Assembly (NCBI GenBank): GCA_029204225.1
Contig: CM055100.1
Coordinates: 13,428,444-13,492,443 of the forward strand
DNA from: Diphasiastrum complanatum
Taxonomy: Eukaryota > Streptophyta > Lycopodiopsida > Lycopodiales > Lycopodiaceae
DNA length: 64,000 bases
Direction of reading: 5' to 3'
Below the pieces are notes generated by a model. The model had not been told where the DNA came from, made no database searches, and saw only the letters and a list, made by a program, of their open reading frames with translations. Made by a program: the position numbers and the translations under genes. Shown here piece after piece: positions 23,336-34,394 of the stretch (the first letter of the stretch is position 1; every line of letters begins with the position of its first letter).

Positions 23336-24489
23336 GTGACAACAAATGCAGCGCTTTGGAACGAAGCACTTGTATCAGGAAAAGGGTTGAGGGTAGAGGG
23401 CTGTGATTGTGCCCGATCCAAGCGACAACGCCATCACTCCTCCTACTTTATGATCTTGCTAGGAAGAAGATCAATCACTAACTGTCACTTTCAATTGTGT
23501 TTTAAGAGTGTGTCCATCAAACCTTTCCTTCTGTGTGTCATTTTCTAGAGCTGTAAAGGCATAGTTGAGGGCGCCCTAGCCAAGAAAATCTAGCCGTTGA
23601 CAGTCGTGGTGCAAGCTGGATCGTACATTCAACTGGATGCCTCATCAACCCTCATGCAGAGCGAGGGGGAGTACGCGTACGAGAATTGAAGGTTGGAGCA
23701 TCAGACGGATCGTAACGCATACGAGAATTGAACGCTGCAGCAACCTCTCATAGAATCGGCGAGAGCAGAATCTGAGGGAGTAGAATCCGCCAGGGCAACA
23801 GATCCGGGAAGAGCGAGATCAATTAGGTGTGAGGACCTTCATGTGATGCAAGCCTGGTTAGAAGGTGTTTAAGGTTCAGTAGGAGCAGCGAAGAGATTGG
23901 GCAGGAAATCATGACTCGCTGCAGCCATATCAGAGTGTTTCCTAATGTTTTTGGGCAGCTAGCAAGTCGTCTAGTCTGAATTTCTGCTGCTTTCCTATTA
24001 GCGTTGTCTTGAGGCAGTAGGAATGCACATGTGATTTTGCAGCTCTTCTAGTTGTGGTAAAGTTTCAGGGAAATATCATAGCCATTGAATAGTAAGACCG
24101 CTTCTAGGAAGTAATTAGGCACATTTGCGGGCTGTAAACAAGCGCACCATCAGCAGTTCCAGCGGGATAGAAGTGAACGAGTTCTGAGGTTACAACAGTA
24201 GAGTAGTCGTGCACACCAGATTACATTCAAGCACATGCTACTCAAGCGTTTAGTTGGCTGCCAGACTAACGATCAGTTTCTTGCTACACTAGTGATTAGT
24301 TCAGCTCTCAATGAGTGAAGCTTTGCAGCACAGAGCAGAGGTTTGTAGAGTTCTGGTGGGCACTTTTGTTTGGGCAAGTTCTCCGAAATTTGTTGCAAAA
24401 GGTTTACAACGGTCGATGGCTCCATCGAGGTTAACGGCATTCCGTGTGAAGAAAAATAAAAAATAAAAGAAAAAAAAAATTATAAAAAA
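23336..24489. other. Unassigned insert upstream of the LINE, ending in an A-rich tract
   Basis: The Ulp1-like reading is lost after about 23335. The following 1.1 kb shows no domain. It ends in an A-rich stretch (24450-24489) just before the LINE 5' region; this could be the tail of an earlier retroinsertion or part of a long LINE 5' leader. The boundary of the insertion at the left is not resolvable by eye. Confidence 0.35.
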
Positions 24490-27245
24490 GATCTCGGTTC
24501 AGTTGGTGAGGTGGTCCATCGTAGAGTTTCCTTTGTACAGTTGTTCTCATGGCTTCGGACATCTCCCTGCTTTGTCCTCTTAGTCGCAAACGACCTGCTT
24601 CAACTGCATCTCCCCCTCCTGACTCCCCTCCGCGTTCACGTCAAGCTGTGTTGGGTTCCTCGCTTGTCACAACACCCTCTGTTCCTCCTTCGCCCACCTC
24701 TTCCCATGGCATGTTGCCCCCTCGCTTGGTTGTGAGCCTCCTTTGACCCTTGTTGCATTGCCTTCTCAACCCCCTGAACGGGTTCCTTGCCATGATTGTG
24801 GTCGTTTCTTCTCTCCTAGGGGAGGTCTTGCCCGTCACCAGCATTCTTGTCCTGCACTGCTTCAGTCGTCTCAAGATTGCCCTCCTCTTTCTGCACCCCA
24901 TTCGCCCTCTGCTTCAGCTTGGTCTTGGATTTCTTCCCTTGACGTCCTCAGATCTTTTCACTTGGGCTTCCCTCGTCCAAGGCTCTACTTCCATATTCCC
25001 CTCGCTCTCCGTCGTGAAACTCAAGTTGCTATGCGCCTTCCTCTTGATTGCTTGGCTATTGATCCCTTCGACATTGCGGCTTGGCATCTATTTCTTCTTT
25101 TTCCCCTTTGGTGTCTAGTGCTTCCTCCGAGGGGTGGGGATGTTGGTCATAGAGAAACTCGTGATTGCCTTCGTCGCTTTCTATCGGGAGACTGGAAAAC
25201 GCTTCATGATGAACACTTTGCACGTTGTCAGGCACTTGCTGCTTGCAACTCGCAAGACTCTCATCCTCAAGGCGCCCCACCTCTCCACCATCGCCTTCGT
25301 CGCACCCTACATTTTGGACAAGTTGGTGAGTATTCTCGTGCAGCTCGAGCTTTAGCTCCTCTCACACCCGCTCCCTCTTCTACCGATACTGTTGCTGCTC
25401 TCCAAGCTCTGCATCCTGCTTCTAAAGGCATTCTTCCCTTGTTTGTGGAGGACTTTGTGTCTGATGTTGACTTGGTGTTTGATCGTGATTCTTTCTCTCG
25501 TGCCTTTCATCGTAGTCCTCGTCTTGCTATTGGTGGTCCCTCCAATTTGGTCTATGAACACCTTCGTGATTGTTTTCCACCTGAGGACTCTGCTAGTGGC
25601 TTTGTTCAACTCTTTCAAGTGTGCTCTTTTATCACCTCTGGTCACATTACTTCTTCTGTCGCTCGTCTTTTGTTTGCGTCTCATTTGATCGCCATGTCTA
25701 AAGCCTCGGGTGGCGTCCGTCCCATTGGCGAAGTCCTCCTCCGTCTTGTTAATTGTTCTATTTGTTTTTCTTATCTGCTGCGGACTTTCCCCCCTACTCT
25801 GGACTTTTTGCATCTCCTCTCTTTCTTTGACAGCTCTCTTATGGATGTTTTTGGCCGCCTTTTGGGCCCTGGTTCTTTGGATGGTGTAGAGACCCTTTTA
25901 GCTCGGAACCAGGCTCGGTTACCCATTTCTTGTGGAGGTGTGGGTCTTCTCTCTATGGTTTCTTCTGCACCTACAACTTTTCTTGGGAGCTGGGCTCTTG
26001 TCGCCCCTGCTTTGTCTTCTCGGTTCCTTTCTAACTTTCGCCCTCTCTTGGCGGATTGCATTGCTCATGTGGATAGCGGTTCTCTGCCTTTCCAGCACCT
26101 CCTCATCGCTACGCGAGAGCTCCTCCCCCTCTCTGCCCAAGCTTGTCTTCCTCCTTTTGAGCAACTCCTCACTTTCAGCTCAGATCACCTGCAAGAGACC
26201 CTCTTGGAGTGCGTGCACAAGCATACCCTTTCAAGCATGCTCTCTGAGGCTCCTTCGGCGTTGCATCGAGCTCGGCTTCTTTCTTGCGTTGGTCCTGGTG
26301 CCGGGGCTTGGCTGTCAACTCGGCCTGTTATCCCTTCCTTCCGGTTGTCTTCGGCCATCTTCACCACTGCTCTTCGTCTTCGCTTGAGGCTTCCTCATCC
26401 TTCGGTTTTGGGTCTCTCCAGGTGTGTTTGTGGTCACCCTATTGATGCTCTTGCTATCCACCTCCTCCGTTGTCCTACTGGGAGTGAGCGCACAGCTACG
26501 CATGATATTGTCAGAGATGTAGCGGCCGCAATAGCCAGAGATGGAGGATTCCATGTCCTCAGAGAGCAGTCTCATATCCTTCCTTCTTTCGCATCCCACT
26601 CTTCCCGCAGGCGTGTTGACATTGTTCTATATCGGGATGGGCTTCGTACTTTGGCAGATGTTGTTGTTGCTGATCCCACGCGTGGTGACCTATTGCCTCG
26701 CTCTGCCTTCACACCAGGAGAAGCGGCATGCGTCGCAGCACAAGAGAAGGAAAAAAACTACTCCGACAGGCACCCCACTGATGCTTTCTTTCCTTTGGCT
26801 ATTGAGACTTATGGCACCTTGCATCGTCTCTTTGAGGATTTTTTTCGCATGTGTTCTCATCAGGCGGCAGAGTGTCAAGGTATTCCTGGTTCTATTCTCG
26901 TGGCTTCCTTCAAACAGCGTGTTTCCATTGCCCTGCAACGTGCTTAGGCCCTATCTATTCTGCAACGGGTGACAGTGGCTGGGTCTGCTACATCTCATCT
27001 CCCTTCATTAGCCGACTCACCACCTCTTCACTTTTCCGATCTGCTGCAGTCAGTTGGCAGACTCCCACGGACATCATCATAGTTTATGCACTGTTATTTT
27101 TAATGCTAGGATTTGGATTAATCTTAGCTTTACTGCAAGCTTCGCTCTTGTTTGAGCCTACTTTTGTTTAAACTTCCCCTTCGGGGTGTATATATCTTTT
27201 TCATCAATGTACCTACTACTTTTTCCTATGAATAAATGCACCAGG
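24490..27245 (+). mobile_element. Non-LTR retrotransposon (LINE) of RLE type, internally deleted
   Basis: A plus-strand retroelement inserted into the Ulp1-like gene: exons before 23335 and after 27330 belong together. The body carries the ORF described at 24549-26947 and a 300-bp 3' region ending near 'tcctatgaataaatgcacc' (about 27226-27244), an AATAAA-like end. No clear target duplication was found. The 5' edge is uncertain. Confidence 0.65.
24549..26947 (+). pseudogene. LINE ORF: zinc finger, truncated RT, C-terminal zinc motif and RLE-like nuclease
   Basis: ATG 24549 opens a Pro/Ser-rich N-terminus that ends at a TGA at 24744-24746; the remaining 734 codons lie in the -1 frame from 24743 on, so a single frameshift separates the two. 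Visible in the second part: a CX2CX12HX3C finger (CHDCGRFFSPRGGLARHQHSC, one residue over-long, cited by position at about codons 16-36), and RT fingers (SGGVRPIGEVLLRLVN, about codons 325-340). The frame then jumps straight to a post-RT segment (ARLPISCGGVGL); the palm with the catalytic Asp pair is gone without loss of frame. A second zinc motif (CVCGHPIDALAIHLLRC) and a PD-(D/E)XK-like block (RRVDIVLY, LADVVVADP, FFPLAIETYG) follow, the order seen in R2-type LINEs. The exact clade is not assigned. Confidence 0.65.
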
Positions 27246-27329
27246 GTGTTTGTTATTATTGGAGTATGCATATAATCTCCCTTAGGGAAGATTCAGATGG
27301 GATCATTAATCCCATCTGTTTAAAGATAA

Positions 27330-27899
27330 CTCCTTAAAGTCTACCCATGCCGAAATGGATGTGATGTACAGCAGAATGTTGCCATTTTTGCCACGGCCGG
27401 ATGGGGCCACTGTAAATAGCCACCTGGAGATTGTTGATGCCTAAGTAAGTATTTCTCATCTAGTATTTGATAGGTAATATGATTTGTTTTTTTCAGAGTG
27501 CACAACTAATTTCTTATACGTTTTCTGATTGAAGTCAGCTCAACAAGATGATGGACATAGCTGTGGATGGTTCCCCATCCGCAATATACAGGACTTTTTA
27601 GAGTGGCACATCATGCAATCCGGGGATCCAGATATACGAAAGGTAAATAGACTAGTGAATGGCCTAACTAAGTTATTTTCGATTTGGTTTCTGATAAGTC
27701 AATTGACTCAGTTCTTTTGGATTTGTAGTATAAATGTCGAGCATTTTCAATGAATGAGATATATGAGTTTCGTCAACAGATGTTGGTGAACTTATTATCT
27801 CATGCAACACCCAATCCAACTGTGGAAGCGGGAGGCCAATCAAGTCCACAGCTGACACTAGTGCAGGGTGGAGATAATCCATATTACTTTGAGCTGTAA
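27330..27899 (+). pseudogene. Ulp1/C48-like protease C-part, three exons
   Basis: Exon 1 ends at 27444 (LPRPDGATVNSHLEIVDA then TAA); its intron is 27445-27534. Exon 2 (27535-27642) reads SAQQDDGHSCGWFPIRNIQD, carrying the Q-x-D/N-x-H/D-S/D-C-G pattern of the Ulp1 catalytic Gln-Cys segment (family: QxNGxDCGxF). Intron 2 is 27643-27728. Exon 3 (27729-27899) reads YKCRAFSMNEIYEFRQQML and ends FEL and TAA at 27897-27899. All junctions keep phase; the only stop is the TAA at the end of exon 1, explicable by one C-to-T change from CAA. The catalytic Cys is intact. Deubiquitylating or deSUMOylating activity is a family property, not shown here. Confidence 0.6.
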
Positions 27900-28077
27900 A
27901 TAATAGATTAAATAGAGATATATATTTTTGATGTAATGCCCTATGAATAATTATGGGCATATAGAAAGATAGAGACAATGGGAAAAAAGCATCCATTGTT
28001 ATATACAGGACACACATGTACATTCTCAGAAAATGAGAAATATATTGATATTTATGAGAGCTTTTACAAATCTTGTA

Positions 28078-29442
28078 TCATGATTGCTCTATTAACTGAA
28101 CAATTCCGCCCAAATCTTTGCATTTGATTTTCTCTTCTTGTCTTTTACGTATCTGCACAAACATAAATTAATCAAATTACAGTTAGTAATCCGAATATTG
28201 ACAAAAAGAATAATGAATACAAACTAATATACAAATTCATAGATTTCACATACCAATTTTCCATCCAATATAAAGCTAAAATATTCGGGGATATCTTGTT
28301 GTAAAAGTGTTAGTTCCGTTCTAATGTAGAATAAGGTCCAGTCCTACTCAACCTCAATATTAGTAAGTAACTCCCCATTTGCCATGATATCAATGCATAT
28401 ACGATCAGTGTGTCCAATGCTGTCTAGATCTTGATCTAATGGGTCCCAAGTACCATTGTGTTCTTTCCATCTCTGATAATGAAACACCATACTAAGCATT
28501 TGCTTCTCTATACTGTATCTAAATGATATGGATGAATGTTTGATTCTACAAGAAATATCTGCAGTGGATCTTATATCCCAACCTTTGTCCATGAATTTAA
28601 ATAAAAAATCATTTGATAGATTTTTGCAAACAAACAATGTGGGAGTTCGATGCACTTCCGTGTTTGAAAAAGAGCTGACTAACAATGACATTGGAACTAA
28701 CCAGCTTAAGTGCACATTTCTTGATCCATTACTAGTTTTGAGTGACTTTTGTACATCATTATATAGCTTGGAACGAAAGCATTTTATTATATTGTCGTTG
28801 ACTGCAATCCACCACACGTTATCTTGAAAATTAGGAAGAGGTATATACTCTAGTCTTTCCATTCCTCCATTTGTGTCTGGAATATACATAGCATCATAAA
28901 AAAATATTCCAGAATCTGCAAGTTCTTTTGTCATTTGTCCTCTGTATTGCAATTTGCCAATTTCCGAATGGATGACATCTATAATACCTGAAAGAGACGC
29001 CACAGGTTCCCATTCATGTATATTTGAAGGATATAGATCTACAATACAAAATCATAATAAACTCCAATTCATAATTACAATTACGTTTTAAAAATGACAA
29101 GCAATCCAAAAAATTAAGATACTTACAATTACACTTTCAAAAATCATGTGGATTTACAGCCTCCACATTAAGTTCTGAATGCATATAAACATGTTGAATA
29201 AGCACTTCTGAAATGGTTTGTCCTCCTGGAGAAAATTTGAAATCAATAATCCGCCCTTTCCAATAAGATCTATATGTATACTTGGCCTTTTTCTTATGGC
29301 GAAAAGCCCCTCTCGCCGATGGATGCATCAGTACCCAAGAAGCCTTATGATATTCACGAGCAATCCATGTGCCATCGTCTTCCCTCTCATTATAAAAAAT
29401 TGCAGAGCATATCAAGGATCTCGGTCTCCTTCTCATCGCCAT
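28078..29442 (-). pseudogene. Three-exon gene of unknown function, two nonsense codons
   Basis: Exon 1 29442-29127 (MAMRRRPRSLICSAIFYNER, ending near SELNVEAVNPHDF), donor GTAAGTATC. Exon 2 29038-28254 (YPSNIHEWEPVASLSGIIDV to ILDGKL), donor GTATGTGAAATC. Exon 3 28152-28078 (IRKRQEEKIKCKDLGGIVQL, stop TGA). All junctions keep phase and together give 392 codons including the final stop. Two in-frame stops, TGA 29137-29139 and TAG 28344-28346, are the only lesions. The protein is Trp- and Tyr-rich with globular character (WKGRIIDFKFSPGG, FVCKNLSNDFLFKF). I recognise no domain. It converges on the Ulp1-like gene, with 180 bp between stops. Intron phases and few lesions suggest it died recently or belongs to a still-living family. 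Confidence 0.65.
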
Positions 29443-29789
29443 AGCTTGAAGAGTTCACGTTTGAACTCGTCAATATGAGAGTCCAGAGTATAATAGGTGC
29501 CAAACCTATTTGTGAGTCCCAAGATAATTTTAACTTGAGGTTAACCCAAGCAGTTTAGTCAACCAATCGTCGCGCACGCCAGCCAATAGTATGCTTCCAA
29601 TCTACCGGACCAGAAATCCAAATTTGCCCAAATATGAATTGTGTTTTCCGGGTCAGGCGAGTTATGTTACATAGAAGCCACTATGTCAAGAACCGATTGG
29701 GCCACATGGACATAAACATAGAGGAACAACAAAAAAACTCGTAACAAACGGCCCTTCTAACTTTGAGAACTCCTGTAATGGAAAAATTC
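29443..29789. other. Upstream region of the unknown gene, no gene seen
   Basis: Nothing coding is seen. GC content is higher than average near 29570-29700, and this may hold the promoter of the minus-strand gene starting at 29442, but no clear TATA box was found. Confidence 0.4.
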
Positions 29790-30095
29790 ATTACATATTA
29801 AGATTAGAGATTGACTTTAATAATGAAAAAGCTTTTGTATGTCAATCCAAGTATGCTCTTTCAATGTTAAAAAAGTTCAATATGCTAGATTGTAAGAGTA
29901 TGCTCTTTCAATGTTAAAAAAGTTCAATATGCTAGATTGTAAGAGTATAGAAAAAACTCCTATGGAGCAAATTGTAAAAGACCCTAACAAAGGTGATGAA
30001 AGATCCTTCATGGGCATCACTCTTTTTAGGAGTCTTATAGGCTCCTTAATTTGGCTCACTATAACTAGGCCTGATATAAGCTTTCATTAGGGGAA
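29790..30095 (+). pseudogene. Copia RT 3'-end fragment
   Basis: Short remnant reading AFVCQSKYALSMLKKFNM, then, after frame disruption, a GDERSFMGITLFRSLIGSL-like stretch typical of the end of copia RT just before RNase H. A 47-bp exact tandem duplication (29851-29897 and 29898-29944) breaks the frame. Nothing of RNase H remains after about 30090. Confidence 0.75.
29851..29944. repeat. 47-bp exact tandem duplication
   Basis: Units 29851-29897 and 29898-29944 appear identical, starting 'gtatgctctttcaatg'. The length is not a multiple of three, so it disrupts the copia RT fragment. Identity implies a recent event. Confidence 0.9.
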
Positions 30096-30719
30096 ATATG
30101 GGCTCAAAATGGGCCCTTTAAGAAGTTTAACTATAGAGAAAGATTAACAAGAGAGAAAAAACTTCCGGCAACATCTATGCTCGTTTTTTCGGAACTGCCC
30201 GCCGCCCAACTTATATGGTTAACATGTAGCCTTAATTTCTATAAGCAAATGTGATAATATTGCACATTTTCCCCTGTGAAAAGCGCTCCGAGGGGTCCCA
30301 CGACCTTGGAAAAATGTGCAACTGGCGTTTGGAACTAGCGAGCTTAATTGCGCTAGTGTGTACTCATTCATTTCTCCTTTGTATTTCTAGGTGATGGTGC
30401 AACTAATATCGGTTCAACGCACAGATGTGCTATCTGACTGGTTATCCATGCGTTGAATCAATATCAGATTTCTTTTTAAAACAATCTAACTTCTTAACCG
30501 TAGCTCCAATTGAGGCAAACATGGTGTCATAAGACAGAGCTCAACGAGAGCTTCGCAATGACAACCTATATGACCTAGTTCTGAGTTATGGTTAAAAAGT
30601 TATAGGCAGTCAAACTTTGCAGAAAACTAAAAAATATATATATATTTCAAAAAAATAACCCTAATATCGGTCCAGCGGGCGCCCTTAGGGTTTAAACTAT
30701 AAACTACTACTACTGTGAA
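30096..30719. other. Unassigned sequence
   Basis: No domain is recognised. Two phrases starting 'taatatcggt(t/c)ca' occur near 30400 and 30660, a weak direct repeat. It may include the unrecognised 5' part of the LTR described next. Confidence 0.4.
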
Positions 30720-31053
30720 CCATCCTCGGGCACAAGATAGTGATCTGATCATTGTATTCACAACAACTTAATACATATTCTCTATTTTCTTATGTGTGTT
30801 CCATTGTTGAATGCCTTCTGATAATTTCTCTCTCGTGTACTGATACTCGTTCTACGACTCATTCGGAATATCTCACTCAAAGGAAACATGGATGTCTTAG
30901 ACGCCTAACTGTTTCTCTCCCTTCATGGTTGTCTTCAACACCTACAAGGATATTCCTCTGGTCGATCTAAGTAATAGTCTGAATCAATAAATTGGTAAAG
31001 ATCTTGTCCTAATTTAATGTTGAGTTTTTTACTTGTGAATTTCGCATTTAGCA
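30720..31053 (+). mobile_element. Partial 5' LTR of a copia element
   Basis: Sequence immediately upstream of a copia primer-binding site, ending '...tttagca' with the expected CA. Only the right end is placed; the left boundary (about 30715, 'tgtgaaccatcc') is a guess without a second copy for comparison. Confidence 0.4.
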
Positions 31054-31057
31054 AGGG

Positions 31058-31069
31058 TGGTATCAGAGC
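31058..31069 (+). promoter_or_regulatory. Copia primer-binding site (tRNA-iMet complement)
   Basis: TGGTATCAGAGC is the exact standard complement of the initiator Met tRNA 3' end used by plant copia elements. It sits four bases after the presumed LTR end and 126 bp before the gag ATG. Confidence 0.85.
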
Positions 31070-31194
31070 TGATAAATATTATATTTAAACACAATCATTC
31101 TGCTTCACATAAACCCAACAAAGTAATATTAGAGCCTTAGGTCCAAACCGCTATAGTATTCATGACTATTTTACAATTTCTTGAATCCTTCATT

Positions 31195-33530
31195 ATGGAG
31201 GGTACGTCTTCAGAAATCCACTTGATCAATAGGTTCAACAAAAATGACTTCCACATGTGAAAATTCAGAATGAAGATGATACTCATTGAGAAAGAACTTT
31301 GGTGCTCCATCAACGGTTCAATAGCCAAGCTGGCTGAACCTGACATGCTAACCACTAGGAAAGCTAAGGATGGAAAAGCTCTTGCCATTGTATCTCTGAA
31401 TCTTAAAGACTCACAAATAGCTTGTGTAGCAAATTGTTCCAGCTCCAAAGAAGCATGGGACATTCTCTTCGATCTATATAAAACAACGGATGTATCGACT
31501 CGTCTCTTCTTAAGAAAGAAGTTCCTATCGATCAAGATGAGTGACGGAATCTTAGTCACTGATTATCTGAATGAATTCAAACAGCTGCTCAAATTATCAA
31601 ACAAAGATGCTAATATGTCTCTTCTGTCCAATCTTCCTCCCTCTTACAACAACTTAGTATTGCTTTTGAGCAATTCTCCTGACCTGTCTCTACAAAAGAT
31701 GGCAACAAGTTTATTGCAGGAAGAAGTAAGAAGGAAAAGCTTATCCACATCAAATACAAAGGCAGTCACCCTCTATTCAAATAAGCAATAGTTCCAAAAG
31801 AAGAGATATTTGAAGGACAAGAAGACCAAAGCTGAGTAGACTGATTCAGACTAGCAATAACAACAACATAATCGACAATAACGAAAGTTTAAAACCAGAC
31901 TCTTCTGCAAGTATTACAAGAGAACCAACCACGACAGCCCTCAGCCCAACACTGCTAATGGTATAAGATTCTAGTGCATCTCAGCACATGACCCATGTAA
32001 GTGCCTATTCGAAGAACTCACACTAGCAGATTTGAAATATATTTACTTCGGTGACTCCAGTACATATCAAATCAAAGGCCAAGGTTCCATACGCCTTCAT
32101 ATTATAAATGGTAATTCAACATTGCTTAAGAACGTACTTAGTGTACCTAAGCTGACAAAGAATCTACTTTCTATTAGCAAGCTCACAGATCGGGACTGCA
32201 TAGCCTTGTTCAATTCAAAGCAACGTACTATTTTGGATAAAAATCGTAATGAAATTCTCTCTGCTACATTCTGAGTCATGAGTATGCACTTTCTACCAAT
32301 GTGAGTACTTCAAATGCCCAGTTATGGTGGCATCAAAGATTAGGACACTTAAACATAAGATCTATCTTGTACATGCATCATAACAATATGGCTAAGGACT
32401 TAAATATTAATGCCTCCTCCACTGACACTCGACATGTCTGTGAGATGTGCCTACTAGGCAAATAGCCTAGATCAAGATTCCCAAAGGGACAAGCCACTAG
32501 AGCTAAGTCCATTTTAGGATTGATACATAGTGATCTGTGCGGCCCTATAAGTACTCCCTCTCTAGGTTCAGCACTATATTTTATCACTTTTATCGATGAC
32601 TATTCAAGATTCACTAGTATTATGTTCATCAAGAACAAGTCTGAGGCATTCAACTGTTTCAAAGAATTCAAGTAGTTTGCTGAGACACAGACTGGTCAAA
32701 AACTCAAGACCCTGTGCACATATAGTGGGGGAGAGTCTCTGTTAGAAAAAATGTCCAACTACTTATCATCATGTGCCATTCATCATCAGTTCACCACCAG
32801 CTACACACGGCCACAATAGAATGGAATAGCCGAGAGGAAGAATAGAACACTACTCAATGCAACACTATCAATGATGTCAAATGCTTAGCTATCCAAGAAT
32901 TTTTGGGGTGAAGCAATTTCAACAGCTTGCTATCTACAAAATTATTCAAGCACTAAAGTAGTCGACTCAAAGACTCCATTCGAAGCCTTTCATGGATACA
33001 AACCGAGTCTGAAGCACCTCCGAGTATTTGGTTGTTTTTGCTATGTGCAGATTCCGTCTGACTTATGAAACCATTTCGATCTTGTCAGTTGCAAGTATCT
33101 TCATTGGATACTCGACATCACACAAAGCCTATCAAATTTATGATGTCGAATAGGGCCTAATCACAATCAGTCGAGACGTTGTCTTCCTCGAAGATAGATT
33201 TTACAACTTCAAGCAGAAGCAGCCAATGCAAGAGTTCGTTCCAACAACTCCCATTACCATCGACATGCTTCGACCTACGACTGTTCTGACAACAATCGAA
33301 GATACACATGTTGCACAACAAGGAGAATCATCATCTCAGCAATCGACTATTGTTTGAATGTCTGCTCGACATCGACATGAGCCTAATCGTTATATCCCTC
33401 AGACATTCATCAATTACGATGAACCGGCCTCAGTAGCAGAAGCATTGTCGAGTTCAAATGTAGACAACTGGCACACTGCCATGAATGTTGAGTATAATTC
33501 ATTGATGAATTCTTCCATTCGTTATTTGGG
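31195..33530 (+). pseudogene. Copia Gag-protease-integrase remnant, no RT
   Basis: Gag begins at ATG 31195 with one early stop near 31258, then reads open through KEAWDILFDLYKTTDVSTRL to 31791. The zinc knuckle region (LFCKYYKRTNHDS) has lost Cys residues. Protease shows DSSAS instead of DSGAS. The GAG-pre-integrase (WWHQRLGHLNIRS), integrase (IHSDLCGPIS, FIDDYSRFTS, NGIAERKNRTL) and its C-terminal region (FEAFHGYKPSLKHLRVFGCF) follow with several stops and shifts. The connection toward RT (DEPASVAEALSSSNVDNWHTA) ends at about 33530, where recognisable pol stops. Confidence 0.85.
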
Positions 33531-33590
33531 CAAAAGCCTAAAGGGTTGCCATCCATCTGTTTCTTTGTTATTAATAGTTATGTTTGAGAA

Positions 33591-33940
33591 ATAAATTGTT
33601 ATAGGTAGTTTACCCAATTATGTTGCTGGAGTCAATCGATAGTTTAATCTAAGCATATGACGCTTCTAGAAGCAATGGGACAAATCATGACATAGTTGGA
33701 CGATTCATGAAGAGTATTAACATTTTGCTTATAATAGAATGATAATCTCAAATAGAGAGCAATTTAGCATAATCTCAAAGTGTTATGCACAAGGGAAATG
33801 CCTCTCTTCTTATAGCAAGAAGGGCCTTCCATAAGCTTCCACTAACTTATGGGATTAGTTTCTAAACTTGTCATCCTAAGGCTTCTCCATGAACTTACAG
33901 AACACATGCCATAGTAAAGTTTATTTTACTCATACGTGGA
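33591..33940. repeat. Unassigned sequence with a 47-bp-spaced direct repeat
   Basis: The phrase beginning 'acttacagaacacatgcc' occurs at 33893 and 33940, a tandem repeat of 47 bp units (33893-33986) with small differences at the junction. No gene is seen in the rest. Confidence 0.6.
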
Positions 33941-33941
33941 C

Positions 33942-34394
33942 TTACAGAACACATGCCATAGTAAAGTTTATTTTAATCACTTTGTTGCTAACACTAGAGA
34001 CTTTATCCAAATTCACCATATGCTGGATAGAATCCTGGGTATCTGTCAATAAATGGCCGAAGACTTTGAAGTAGGTGTCTTCATCTATAATAGTAGGTCC
34101 GTCTTCTTGAATTTCTTGTTCTGCAAAAGTGTCGAAAATTCCACGCTCTTGCTGGATATCAGAAATTTTCTGCACTTGTTGGTTGTGATCTTCCTGTTGT
34201 TGCGTCTCTTCTGTTTGAGTGACATGAGGTTCACTCTTTATTTCTTGGACATTGTCGTGGCAAGAATCCGGTTTGTACAGAGATGATGGTGATGATGCTT
34301 TCACTGAATTCGTCTTTGCAGTCTGGACTTGAGAATCTGCATTTTGCTGAGTTGACGATGATGATTCTATTTCAGTAGAACTTGCCTTGGGCAT
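33942..34394 (-). other. Open frame, Gln/Ser-rich, unrecognised
   Basis: 150 codons from a Met: MPKASSTEIESSSSTQQNAD, Gln/Glu-rich middle (QQEDHNQQVQKISDIQQE), then a more globular end (IIDEDTYFKVFGHLLTDTQD). The composition looks like a disordered protein segment and not random sequence, but there is no recognised domain, promoter or neighbouring exon. It may be a gene exon relic or chance. The first few bases upstream (34398-34436) match part of the copia integrase at 32640-32672. Confidence 0.25.

Noticed and set aside
20187-29442. Integrated giant-virus segment as the source of the histone-like gene
   Set aside because: Some giant viruses encode histones, but the spliceosomal introns, plant-type TATA promoters and lack of any viral core gene in the window argue against it.
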